Source: an uncultured Clostridia bacterium
Lineage (GTDB): Bacteria > Bacillota > Clostridia > Oscillospirales > CAG-272
Length of the DNA stretch: 5,774 bases
Assembly: GCA_937934385.1 (NCBI GenBank)
Contig: CALGZV010000234.1
Coordinates: 1 to 5,774 of the forward strand
Direction of reading: 5' to 3'
Below the pieces are notes generated by a model that made no database searches, was not told the origin of the DNA, and saw nothing but the letters and a program-made list of their open reading frames with translations. Positions 1 through 5,373 of the stretch are shown one piece after another (within the stretch, counting starts at the first letter, position 1; each line of letters begins with the position of its first letter). The translations under genes were made by a program, and so were the position numbers.

Positions 1-200
1 CAAACTTGCAAAGCAAGTTTGCGAGTTCCGCCGTATGGCGGAATTCTACAGACTAAAGCGGTATATACAAGTACGCAAATTTGTTTTATGCGGCCTTGCG
101 GTCGCGTAAAACCTTTTGTAGGAATTCCAGCTACACTTGCCCAAGAAAAAGTCCCCTTCAGTTAAAAGTTTTTGCGTCGCTTTTTTCAAAAAGCGACACG
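1..200 (+). repeat. Modular multi-hairpin repeat, copy 1 (open at left edge)
   Basis: This gene-free leader holds a string of perfect or near-perfect hairpins. Arms are 1-9/13-21 (CAAACTTGC, loop AAA), 26-32/37-43 (TTCCGCC, loop GTAT), 84-95/100-111 (12 pairs, two of them G-U, loop TTGC) and 176-185/188-197 (GTCGCTTTTT). A GGAATTCC palindrome lies at 121-128. The linkers match copy 2 without gaps: 44-89 against 4676-4721 (31 of 46 identical) and 137-174 against 4782-4819 (29 of 38). The stems between them differ in sequence but stay paired, for example TTCCGCC/GGCGGAA here and TTTCGGC/GCCGAAA in copy 2. The last hairpin ends about 65 bases before the TPM gene start. The left end of the element lies outside the window. 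I see no gene in 1-261, and positions 198-261 hold nothing else I recognise. Confidence 0.72.
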
Positions 201-261
201 CCGTAGGCACGTTCCGCGTATCCCCGGCGGACATAAAAACAATACCAAAGATAAGACGGTA

Positions 262-1257
262 ATGAATATGAAAAATAAAATCAGCAAAAAAATAGCAGCG
301 GCGGGAGCCGCACTTATAATCGCGGTCTCCGCGCTTGCGGGATGCGCACGGTCGCTGTCATCAAACGTTCCCGATCCGGGCGAGCGGTTTTATGTTACAG
401 ACTGCGCGGGAGTGATCAGCGACGGTACGGAGCAGGAGATCTGTTCATACGCGGCTGCGCTTGATAAGCTTACAGGTGCGCAGATAGTAATAGTCACGGT
501 AGATCAGCTTGACGGAATTGCGATAGACCGCTATGCGGAAGCGATCTTCAATAAATGGGGGATCGGCTCAGCCGAGAAGAATAACGGCGTGCTTCTGCTT
601 ATGGCGCTTGCTGAGGATAACTATTGGGCAGTTCAGGGCAAGGGACTCGAACAGTCGCTCACAAGCGGAAAGATAAAGGGTTACCTTGATCAGTCGCTCG
701 AACCGTATTTTGCAAAGCAGGATTATGACGGAGGTGCAAAGAGCATGTTCGACGCGCTTTACTTGCATCTGTGTGAGCTTTATAATGTAAATCCGTCGCC
801 GCTGAGCAGTTACGAAGCGCCGCGGCCGCAGGCGCGTGACGGCGGTAGCGGCGTAGCCGATGTGTTTGTTACGCTTATCGTCGGGGCAATTATGATCGCT
901 GTAGTGATTATAGCATTTAAGATCATTATCAGACCGCTGCGCAGAATGTTTTCAAGCGGCTCGTATAACAGTTACGGCAGAGGGAACCGCGGCGGCTTCG
1001 GAACAGGATTTATATTGGGAAGTATGATGCGCCCGCGTCCTCCGAGACGGAGAATGCCGCCGCCCCCGAGAGGACCGCACGGCGGTCCCGGAAACTTCGG
1101 CGGTCCGGGAGGATTCGGCGGCAGCAGCGGCTTTGGTGCAGGACGCAGCCGTCCGGGAGGATTCAGCGGCGGTAGCCGCCCCGGCGGATTCGGAGGAGGA
1201 AGCCGTCCGCGCGGAGGCGGCGGCAGTACCCGCGGGGGCGGAGCCGGCAGGAGATAA
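262..1257 (+). CDS. TPM-domain lipoprotein with membrane helix and Gly/Pro/Arg-rich tail (YgcG-like)
   Basis: This is a predicted cell-envelope protein of 331 residues. Residues 1-28 form a lipoprotein signal: a Lys-rich start, a hydrophobic core and lipobox L25-A-G-C28, so Cys28 should be lipidated. Residues about 40-170 fit the TPM domain, with the typical run of an Asp-Cys-Ala-Gly-Val start, TGAQIVIVTV, YAEAIFNKWGIG, then NNGVLLLMAL and GKGLE. A membrane segment follows at about 199-223, ended by RPLRR. The last hundred residues are low-complexity Gly/Pro/Arg repeats (SRPGGF units), ending GGGAGRR. Family members share this signal-TPM-helix-glycine tail order; their biochemical role is poorly settled, so no reaction is assigned. 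I chose ATG 262 (ATG 268 is equally possible) because it puts the lipobox at normal depth. The longer frame from TTG 172 starts inside a repeat hairpin. No strong ribosome site is visible. The gene is convergent with hisF. Confidence 0.85.
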   Translation: MNMKNKISKKIAAAGAALIIAVSALAGCARSLSSNVPDPGERFYVTDCAGVISDGTEQEICSYAAALDKLTGAQIVIVTVDQLDGIAIDRYAEAIFNKWGIGSAEKNNGVLLLMALAEDNYWAVQGKGLEQSLTSGKIKGYLDQSLEPYFAKQDYDGGAKSMFDALYLHLCELYNVNPSPLSSYEAPRPQARDGGSGVADVFVTLIVGAIMIAVVIIAFKIIIRPLRRMFSSGSYNSYGRGNRGGFGTGFILGSMMRPRPPRRRMPPPPRGPHGGPGNFGGPGGFGGSSGFGAGRSRPGGFSGGSRPGGFGGGSRPRGGGGSTRGGGAGRR

Positions 1258-1275
1258 AAGAACGAAAGAGAACGC

Positions 1276-1420
1276 GGCTTTCCCCGAAGAAAGCCTGGCA
1301 AATGGAACTGTTGAGTTCGCTTATAGCGAACTCAGAAAAAAGCTTTGCTTTTTTCTTCGAATTAAGCTCAGCAAAACTTGGCGCTTTGCGCTGTGTTAAG
1401 TAGTTTGTGTTAGGCTATAT
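1276..1420 (-). repeat. Modular multi-hairpin repeat, copy 3 (inverted, shortened)
   Basis: Read on the minus strand this region matches copy 2. The best block is 1332-1361 against 4723-4753: 29 of 30 bases identical plus one inserted T, in opposite orientation. The 11-mer TTGCTGAGCTT recurs at 1364-1374 (reverse) and 4696-4706. A GCGC-type hairpin followed by AGTTT (1374-1391) matches 4642-4660. About 36 bases present in copy 2 between AGTTT and GCTGAGCTT are missing here. Visible stems are 1276-1282/1289-1295 (GGCTTTC), 1312-1321/1325-1334 (TGAGTTCGCT, 10 pairs) and 1334-1343/1347-1356 (AGAAAAAAGC). The element begins about 20 bases after the TPM stop, so it may also help end transcription from both convergent genes. 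Confidence 0.68.
1334..1356. terminator. Candidate bidirectional terminator-like hairpin
   Basis: A 10-pair stem (AGAAAAAAGC, loop TTT, GCTTTTTTCT) lies between the convergent TPM gene and hisF. On either strand the transcript would carry a poly-U run inside or after the stem. The stem is A/T-rich, unlike a classical GC-stem terminator, and the same hairpin recurs in copy 2 of the repeat. Termination is therefore inferred mainly from position. Confidence 0.35.
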
Positions 1421-1433
1421 TGTTAAATTTGTT

Positions 1434-1500
1434 AGGCTTCCCCTTGAGGGGAAGCTGTCGCTGAACAGCGACTGATGAGGTGTAGCTTGCGTAGCAAGCG
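1434..1500. repeat. Interspersed GCTTCCCC double-hairpin element
   Basis: Three hairpins sit side by side: 1436-1443/1448-1455 (GCTTCCCC, loop TTGA), 1457-1462/1467-1472 (GTCGCT, loop GAAC) and 1485-1490/1494-1499 (GCTTGC, loop GTA). Between the second and third is the linker TGATGAGGTGTA. I recall this arrangement (GGGGAAGC stem, a variable GTCGC-type stem, then TGATGAGGTG) as a very common intergenic repeat in gut Clostridia, but no search was run. Only one copy is in the window. It lies 35 bases beyond the hisF stop. No U-run follows the stems on either strand, so it is not a textbook terminator. Confidence 0.6.
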
Positions 1501-1534
1501 TCATACATACGATAGCAATTGTTCAAAAACGGAG

Positions 1535-2293
1535 TTATATCCTCGCGCTTATTCCCTCGCGCGCCATCGCCTCCTTGAGATCGCCGATGTTCACCTCTCC
1601 GAAATGGAACACCGATGCGGCAAGACCTGCGTCTACCTTAGGCAGAGCCTTAAACAGGTCGATAAAATCCTGTATCTTTCCCGCTCCGCCTGAAGCGATC
1701 ACCGGAACGGATACCGCCTCGGTCACCGCTCTGAGCATCTCGATATCAAAACCGTTTTTTACGCCGTCCGTATCGATCGAATTTACGACCACCTCGCCCG
1801 CGCCGCTGTCAACGCAGCGCTTTATCCACTCGATAGCTTCCATGCCGGTGTTCTCCCTGCCGCCCTTGGCAAACACACGGAAAACGCCGTCAACACGCTT
1901 TATATCCGCCGACAGAACAACGCACTGATCTCCGTACAGCTTCGCCGCCTCATATACCAGCGACGGATCGCGGATCGCACCCGAATTTACGCTGACCTTG
2001 TCCGCTCCGCATTTAAGCACGCGGTCGAAGTCGGCGACCGTATTTATTCCGCCGCCTACGGTGAGCGGTATGAACACGCGTCTTGCAGTCTCGCACAAAA
2101 TGTCGGTAAACAGCGCTCTTCCGTCCGACGACGCGGTAATATCGTAAAAAACAAGCTCGTCAGCGCCGCTGCGGCTGTAGTATTCAGCCAGCTCGACGGG
2201 CGAGGAAACGTCCTGAAGTCCCCCGAAATTAACGCCCTTGACAACGCGTCCGTTTTTTACGTCCAGACACGGGATAATTCTCTTTGTAATCAT
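1535..2293 (-). CDS. hisF: Imidazole glycerol phosphate synthase cyclase subunit HisF
   Basis: HisF is the cyclase half of IGP synthase. With ammonia delivered by HisH it converts PRFAR into imidazole-glycerol phosphate and AICAR, the fifth step of histidine synthesis, in the cytoplasm. The 252 residues are full length for a single TIM barrel. The start IIPCLDVKNGRVVKG carries catalytic Asp11, and LSADIKR carries Asp130. The motif NSIDTDG (171-177) places Asp176, and the phosphate-binding glycines are at TVGGGI (78-83) and IASGGAG (199-205). The ATG overlaps the hisA stop as ATGA (4 bases), and a GAGG ribosome site lies 7 bases upstream, inside hisA. It is the last gene of the block; no hisI or hisE follows before the convergent TPM gene. 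Confidence 0.97.
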   Translation of the reverse strand: MITKRIIPCLDVKNGRVVKGVNFGGLQDVSSPVELAEYYSRSGADELVFYDITASSDGRALFTDILCETARRVFIPLTVGGGINTVADFDRVLKCGADKVSVNSGAIRDPSLVYEAAKLYGDQCVVLSADIKRVDGVFRVFAKGGRENTGMEAIEWIKRCVDSGAGEVVVNSIDTDGVKNGFDIEMLRAVTEAVSVPVIASGGAGKIQDFIDLFKALPKVDAGLAASVFHFGEVNIGDLKEAMAREGISARI

Positions 2294-3003
2294 TTTGACA
2301 CCTCGACAGCCTTTTTCAGATCAATTGCTCCGGTGTAGTACGCCTTGCCGATAATAGCGCCGTACACGCCTGCGCGTGAAAGGCGGATAACATCGTCCAG
2401 AGAGGAAACGCCGCCTGAAGCTATTATCTGCATGTCAAACCGCCGCATAAGCTCGCTGTACAGCTCATGATTCGTTCCCTGCATCGCTCCGTCCTTCGAG
2501 ATATCGGTGCAGATAAGCGTCCCGACGCCTGCTTCCTGCATAATCGCACAGAAATCAAACGCGGAATACTCCGATTTCTCCGTCCATCCCTTTATAGCGA
2601 CGAAGCCGTCCTTTATATCTATGCCGACCGCTATCTTATCGCCGTACTTTTTTACCGCCTGCGCGACGAAGCCCGGCTCGGTAACAGCCGCAGTGCCGAG
2701 TATAACCCGATCTATACATGCGTCGGCATATCGCGCGATCGTCTCCATGCTCCGGATACCGCCGCCTATCTCGCAGAAAAGTCCGCCGCGGCGTTTTATC
2801 TCCAAAACAGTTTCAAAATTAGGTGTGCTTCCGTTCTTCGCGCCCTCAAGATCGACTATATGCATATGCGTTGCGCCGCATTGCGCGAAATGTTCCGCGA
2901 CTGCGGGAGGATCGTCGCTGTAAACGGTCATATTGCCGTAATCGCCCCTAAAAAGGCGTACAGCCTTTCCCTCATAAAGATCTATTGCAGGATATATCAG
3001 CAT
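2290..3003 (-). CDS. hisA: ProFAR isomerase HisA
   Basis: HisA is phosphoribosylformimino-5-aminoimidazole carboxamide ribotide isomerase. It opens the aminoaldose ProFAR to the ketose PRFAR, the substrate of HisF/HisH. The 237 residues form a TIM barrel homologous to HisF. The start is YPAIDLYEGKAVRLFRG with Asp8. The motif VDLEGAKNG lies at 50-58, EIGGGIRS at 78-85, and GIDIKDG near 127-133 provides the second catalytic Asp. TDISKDGAMQGTN lies at 166-178 and IASGGVSS at 194-201. The start overlaps the hisH stop by 7 bases. A strong GGGAGGG ribosome site at 3010-3016 sits inside the end of hisH, so coupled translation is likely. Confidence 0.97.
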   Translation of the reverse strand: MLIYPAIDLYEGKAVRLFRGDYGNMTVYSDDPPAVAEHFAQCGATHMHIVDLEGAKNGSTPNFETVLEIKRRGGLFCEIGGGIRSMETIARYADACIDRVILGTAAVTEPGFVAQAVKKYGDKIAVGIDIKDGFVAIKGWTEKSEYSAFDFCAIMQEAGVGTLICTDISKDGAMQGTNHELYSELMRRFDMQIIASGGVSSLDDVIRLSRAGVYGAIIGKAYYTGAIDLKKAVEVSK

Positions 3004-3623
3004 ATGGTTCCCTCCCGAAGCTCCGCGAATGCGCGGAGAATGTCCAGTCCGACAGCTCCGCTCTTTTCGGGGTGGAACTGACAGCCGAACACGTTTTCTC
3101 TCTGAACCGCGGCGGTCAGCGGCGCGCCGTATTCAGCGTCCGCAATTACGCTTTCTGTGCATTCTGCGGCATAGTATGAATGAACAAAATACACGTGATC
3201 GCCGTTTTTAATATATTTAAAGATAGGGCTTTCGCGCTTTATATCGAGCGCGTTCCAGCCGATATGCGGTATTTTGAGCCCTTCGGGAATGACATCTGAT
3301 ATCGGGCGGACAGAACCGCCTATGAGTCCGACTCCCTCATGCTCGCCGTATTCATAGCCGCGCTCGAAGAGCAGCTGCATGCCGAGACATATTCCCATGA
3401 GCGGCTTTCCCTTTGCTGCCTGAGCTTTCAGGACGCTGTCAAGTCCGGAATCGCGCAGCTTTTTTGCCGCGTCTCCGAACGCGCCCACTCCGGGCAGGAT
3501 TATGCTGTCGGCGCTTTCAAGCTCCGCAGGCGAAGATGTGACGGTCACCTCCGCGCCGATAGCCGCAAAAGAGCTTTTCAGCGAGAAGAGGTTGCCGACG
3601 CCGTAATCAACGATTGCAATCAT
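2997..3623 (-). CDS. hisH: Imidazole glycerol phosphate synthase glutaminase subunit HisH
   Basis: HisH is the class I glutamine amidotransferase partner of HisF. It releases ammonia from glutamine and channels it through the HisF barrel. The 208 residues have the expected length. The N-terminal DYGVGNLFSL and the PGVGAFGDA loop (44-52) are present. The nucleophile is Cys79 in MGICLGMQLLF, and the triad is completed by His184 and Glu186 in CQFHPEKSG. The segment KIPHIGWN (117-124) is typical of HisH rather than other amidotransferases. The ATG shares one base with the hisB stop (TAATG on the minus strand), with an AAGGG ribosome site at 3633-3637. Its adjacency to hisA and hisF fits a stoichiometric HisH-HisF complex. 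Confidence 0.97.
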   Translation of the reverse strand: MIAIVDYGVGNLFSLKSSFAAIGAEVTVTSSPAELESADSIILPGVGAFGDAAKKLRDSGLDSVLKAQAAKGKPLMGICLGMQLLFERGYEYGEHEGVGLIGGSVRPISDVIPEGLKIPHIGWNALDIKRESPIFKYIKNGDHVYFVHSYYAAECTESVIADAEYGAPLTAAVQRENVFGCQFHPEKSGAVGLDILRAFAELREGTIC

Positions 3624-4210
3624 TATAAGATACCCTTGGTCGACGGTATTTCGTCCGCAAAATCGGGATCGACCGCGACCGCCTTTCTGAGTGTGCGCGC
3701 CGCAGATTTAAACGCGCCCTCGATTATATGGTGCGAGTTAGTGCCCGAGAGACTGCGCAGATGAAGCGCGCAGGCGCAGCTTCTTACGAATCCGAGCCAG
3801 AATTCCTCGCAAAGCTCGGTGTCAAAATCGCCAACCTTTTCGGACGGGATATCGAGAGCGTAGCCGAGCTGTGCGCGTCCCGAGAGATCGACCGCCGTAA
3901 GCACAAGAGCCTCGTCCATCGGAAGCGTCGTGCCGCCGTAGCGGCATATTCCTTTTTTATCGCCGAGCGCTATGGCAAAAGCTTCGCCGAGCGCTATGCC
4001 GATATCCTCGACAGTATGATGATAGTCGACCTCGGTGTCCCCGACACATTTCACGGTCAGGTCAAAACGTCCGTGCTTTGCAAAGAGAGTGAGCATATGA
4101 TCGAGAAAGCCGCAGCCTGTCGATACGCTGCTGCCGCCTTTTCCGTCGAGCGAAAGCTCAAGCGATATGTCGGTCTCGGCTGTTTTTCTTTTTACGGTTG
4201 CCGTTCTCAT
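3623..4210 (-). CDS. hisB: Imidazoleglycerol-phosphate dehydratase HisB
   Basis: HisB removes water from imidazole-glycerol phosphate to give imidazole-acetol phosphate, a Mn-dependent step that follows the HisF/HisH reaction. The 195 residues are the usual monofunctional length, so no N-terminal phosphatase domain is fused. Motifs seen are GCGFLDHML (32-40), DYHHTVEDIGIALGEA (62-77), MDEAL (98-102) and GTNSHHIIEGAFKSAARTL (156-174), followed by the family ending STKGIL. The paired histidines at 64-65 and 160-161 are metal-ligand positions. The ATG has an AAAGG ribosome site at 4221-4225, 10 bases upstream. It is the first gene of the block and is preceded by an AT-rich control region rather than by hisG, hisD or hisC. 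Confidence 0.97.
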   Translation of the reverse strand: MRTATVKRKTAETDISLELSLDGKGGSSVSTGCGFLDHMLTLFAKHGRFDLTVKCVGDTEVDYHHTVEDIGIALGEAFAIALGDKKGICRYGGTTLPMDEALVLTAVDLSGRAQLGYALDIPSEKVGDFDTELCEEFWLGFVRSCACALHLRSLSGTNSHHIIEGAFKSAARTLRKAVAVDPDFADEIPSTKGIL

Positions 4211-4268
4211 AAGATTGGTTCCTTTCGTAACAAGGTTTTTAACAAGTGTTTTTATTGTAAAGTTATTT

Positions 4269-4298
4269 CTTAAAGTCTAAGTGATATCAGACTTTAAG
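4269..4298. promoter_or_regulatory. 10-bp inverted repeat upstream of hisB, candidate his operator or leader hairpin
   Basis: Arms CTTAAAGTCT (4269-4278) and AGACTTTAAG (4289-4298) are perfect inverted repeats with a 10-base spacer that contains the start of the palindrome TGATATCA (4282-4289). It lies 59 bases before the hisB ATG. ATATCAGACTTTAAG (4284-4298) recurs as ATATCAGACTTTCAAG at 4342-4357, giving three related half-sites. In Bacillota his genes are known to be controlled by a TrpR-like repressor (HisR) or by T-boxes. I see no T-box sequence, so a protein operator is the better guess. The regulator is not identified, and the motif was not matched to any published consensus. Confidence 0.5.
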
Positions 4299-4318
4299 AG
4301 ATATGTTGTTTTACAAAG

Positions 4319-4348
4319 AATATAAAGCGAAAATCCAAATAATATCAG
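4319..4348 (-). promoter_or_regulatory. Candidate promoter of the hisBHAF block
   Basis: On the minus strand, CTGATA (4343-4348, 4 of 6 to the -35 consensus) is followed after 18 bases by TATATT (4319-4324, 5 of 6 to the -10 consensus). Transcription would begin near 4312, leaving a leader of about 100 bases that contains the 4269-4298 inverted repeat. The -35 box overlaps the repeated ATATCAGACTTT half-site, which would suit repression. A second, weaker -10-like TACAAT lies at 4254-4259 with a poor -35. This is sequence inspection only. Confidence 0.35.
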
Positions 4349-4375
4349 ACTTTCAAGTTATGAATTTATCAAACA

Positions 4376-4597
4376 TTTCTTTCGGACGACCGAAAGAAAC
4401 GCTTGCCAAAGAAAGATCGTAAGAGAGGAAAGAAACCGTCTCCGTTTCTTCCTCACACGTTATGCAGTTGCGTTACGTGTTGACTCATCCATTTTCGGTC
4501 ACGCGCTTCGCAGAAGTGCGAAGTCAAACAGAGAGCGAGTTCTACTTGTCCCGTCGTCGGTCGGTCATCATGACCTTCCGACGGGACGCGGAGTCGA
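4376..4597. repeat. Cluster of five hairpins, gene-free
   Basis: No coding frame is supported here. Stems are 4376-4385/4390-4399 (TTTCTTTCGG, loop ACGA), 4425-4436/4444-4454 (GAGGAAAGAAAC with one bulged A), 4455-4460/4475-4480 (ACACGT), 4506-4512/4517-4523 (CTTCGCA, loop GAAG) and 4548-4556/4579-4587 (GTCCCGTCG), which encloses a smaller GGTCA/TGACC stem at 4563-4575. GC content rises sharply compared with the AT-rich his control region just to the left. CCGAAAGAAAC followed by GCCAAAGAAAG resembles gut-clostridial intergenic repeats I vaguely recall; that is unconfirmed. On the minus strand the first stem lies before the his promoter, so it could also end read-through from the ACT gene. 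Confidence 0.55.
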
Positions 4598-4640
4598 CGT
4601 AAGCCGTTGCAAATGCTATTTTTTCACACACTAACTAATA

Positions 4641-4872
4641 CGGCGCTATGCGCCGAGTTTCGGCGGATGCCGAAATTCTACATACTATAGCGATATTGCT
4701 GAGCTTGCAAGTTTGTCATTTCTTCGAAGAAAAAAGCGAAGCTTTTTTTCTGAAATAGCTTTGCTATTTCAGCGTCACTGATTGCCTTAGAAAAAGCCAT
4801 AGCCAGTTAAAAGCTTTTGGATTCTTAAACCTTTTCACGAAAAGGTTTACTACGCACGAGCGATAGCGTGCG
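4641..4872 (+). repeat. Modular multi-hairpin repeat, copy 2 (most complete)
   Basis: In order, the stems are 4641-4646/4650-4655 (CGGCGC), 4658-4664/4669-4675 (TTTCGGC), 4729-4735 with 4743-4750 (GAAAAAAGC type, loop GAA, one extra T), 4751-4759/4763-4771 (TGAAATAGC, loop TTT), 4827-4836/4839-4848 (AAACCTTTTC) and 4853-4858/4867-4872 (CGCACG). Linkers shared with copy 1 are TTCTACA-ACTA-AGCG-TAT (4676-4696), GCAA-TTTGT (4708-4716), TTGCC-AGAAAAAG (4782-4796) and CAGTTAAAAG (4804-4813). Linkers shared with inverted copy 3 include TTGCTGAGCTT and the 4723-4753 block. The element ends 26 bases before the ACT gene stop. No gene is visible between 4598 and 4898. Confidence 0.72.
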
Positions 4873-4898
4873 CAGCGCCGCACGGAGACATCGTTCTC

Positions 4899-5168
4899 CT
4901 ATATTCTATGCATTGCGGAGAAAATCTCCTCATGCATTGTGCGGATATCAAGAGCATTTGCCTTTCCGAGTTCGGTCATCTTATCGACAAATTCCGCAAA
5001 CGGAACGCACAGCGCGCTCAGATCGACAAGCATTATCATGGCGAAATATTCGCCGAGAACGCTCTGTGTTATATCAAGTATGTTTACGCCGTTATCCGCG
5101 CACTCTGTACTGACGCGCGCGATTATACGGCTCGTATCTTTTCCGGTTACTGTGATTACTGCTTTCAT
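4899..5168 (-). CDS. ACT-domain protein of the UPF0237 family
   Basis: This small cytoplasmic protein of 89 residues is essentially one ACT domain. It opens MKAVITVTGKD, continues RIIARVSTECADNGVNILDI (15-34) and QSVLGEYFAMIMLVDLS, and ends in the family-typical EEIFSAMHRI. ACT domains usually bind amino acids or other small ligands and act as regulators; the ligand of this family is not established. In many Bacillota the gene is followed directly by a UPF0210 (PFL/DUF711-type) gene of about 450 codons. Here the downstream side is repeat DNA and then the his block, so that partner is absent locally. A GGAAG ribosome site lies 8 bases before the ATG. No convincing promoter was found. Confidence 0.9.
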   Translation of the reverse strand: MKAVITVTGKDTSRIIARVSTECADNGVNILDITQSVLGEYFAMIMLVDLSALCVPFAEFVDKMTELGKANALDIRTMHEEIFSAMHRI

Positions 5169-5196
5169 TGTTATTTCTTCCTTTATTTTTCATTAT

Positions 5197-5208
5197 CCGC
5201 CGCGGCGG
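5197..5208. promoter_or_regulatory. Perfect GC palindrome upstream of the ACT gene
   Basis: CCGCCGCGGCGG is a perfect 12-base palindrome 28 bases before the ACT ATG, just ahead of its AT-rich ribosome-site region. It could be a protein site or form a short leader stem. It could also be chance in GC-rich DNA. Confidence 0.25.
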
Positions 5209-5253
5209 TGGTCGACATTTATTTTAAAGTACGGACAAAATATGACGCGTTTT

Positions 5254-5267
5254 CCGGGTATACCCGG
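5254..5267. promoter_or_regulatory. Perfect 14-base palindrome in the MATE-ACT gap
   Basis: CCGGGTATACCCGG lies between the MATE stop and the ACT start, 85 bases before the ACT ATG. As RNA it gives a 6-pair stem with a loop too short to close fully. On the minus strand it is followed by AAAAC rather than a U-run, so it is a poor terminator and a better dimeric-protein site candidate. The rest of 5169-5373 holds only a 5-pair CGGTC/GACCG stem at 5322-5336. Confidence 0.3.
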
Positions 5268-5373
5268 ACTGCTGCAAACATATAAGCGTATGCCTGCGTC
5301 CTCAGATATACCGGCGCCTTACGGTCTGAGTGACCGACGTATTCACCAGCGCTGCAAAACGGTATAGCGCGCA

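Noticed and set aside
46..234. 62-codon minus frame in the left repeat region
   Set aside because: It runs through hairpin repeat DNA, and its sequence has no domain or ribosome-site support.
172..261. N-terminal extension of the TPM gene from a TTG at 172
   Set aside because: It starts inside a repeat hairpin, adds a basic stretch before the signal peptide, and would bury the lipobox at residue 58. ATG 262 or 268 gives a normal lipoprotein signal.
972..1399. Pro-rich minus frame 972-1301 and Ala/Glu-rich plus frame 1133-1399
   Set aside because: Both are shadows of the low-complexity Gly/Arg/Pro tail of the TPM gene.
2467..4273. Long plus-strand frames over hisA, hisH and hisB (up to 204 codons)
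   Set aside because: They lie wholly or mostly antisense to clearly conserved his genes, show no recognisable domain, and arise from the codon bias of those genes.
4211..4375. T-box riboswitch for the his block
   Set aside because: No T-box core sequence or specifier-stem arrangement is visible in the minus-strand leader; only the simple 10-bp inverted repeat is present.
4376..4872. CRISPR array or transposon
   Set aside because: The repeats are hairpins of differing sequence without regular spacing or equal spacers, and there is no cas gene, transposase or clear terminal inverted repeat pair.
4868..5367. Plus-strand frames of 81-142 codons across the ACT gene
   Set aside because: They are antisense to the conserved ACT protein and lack any family resemblance.
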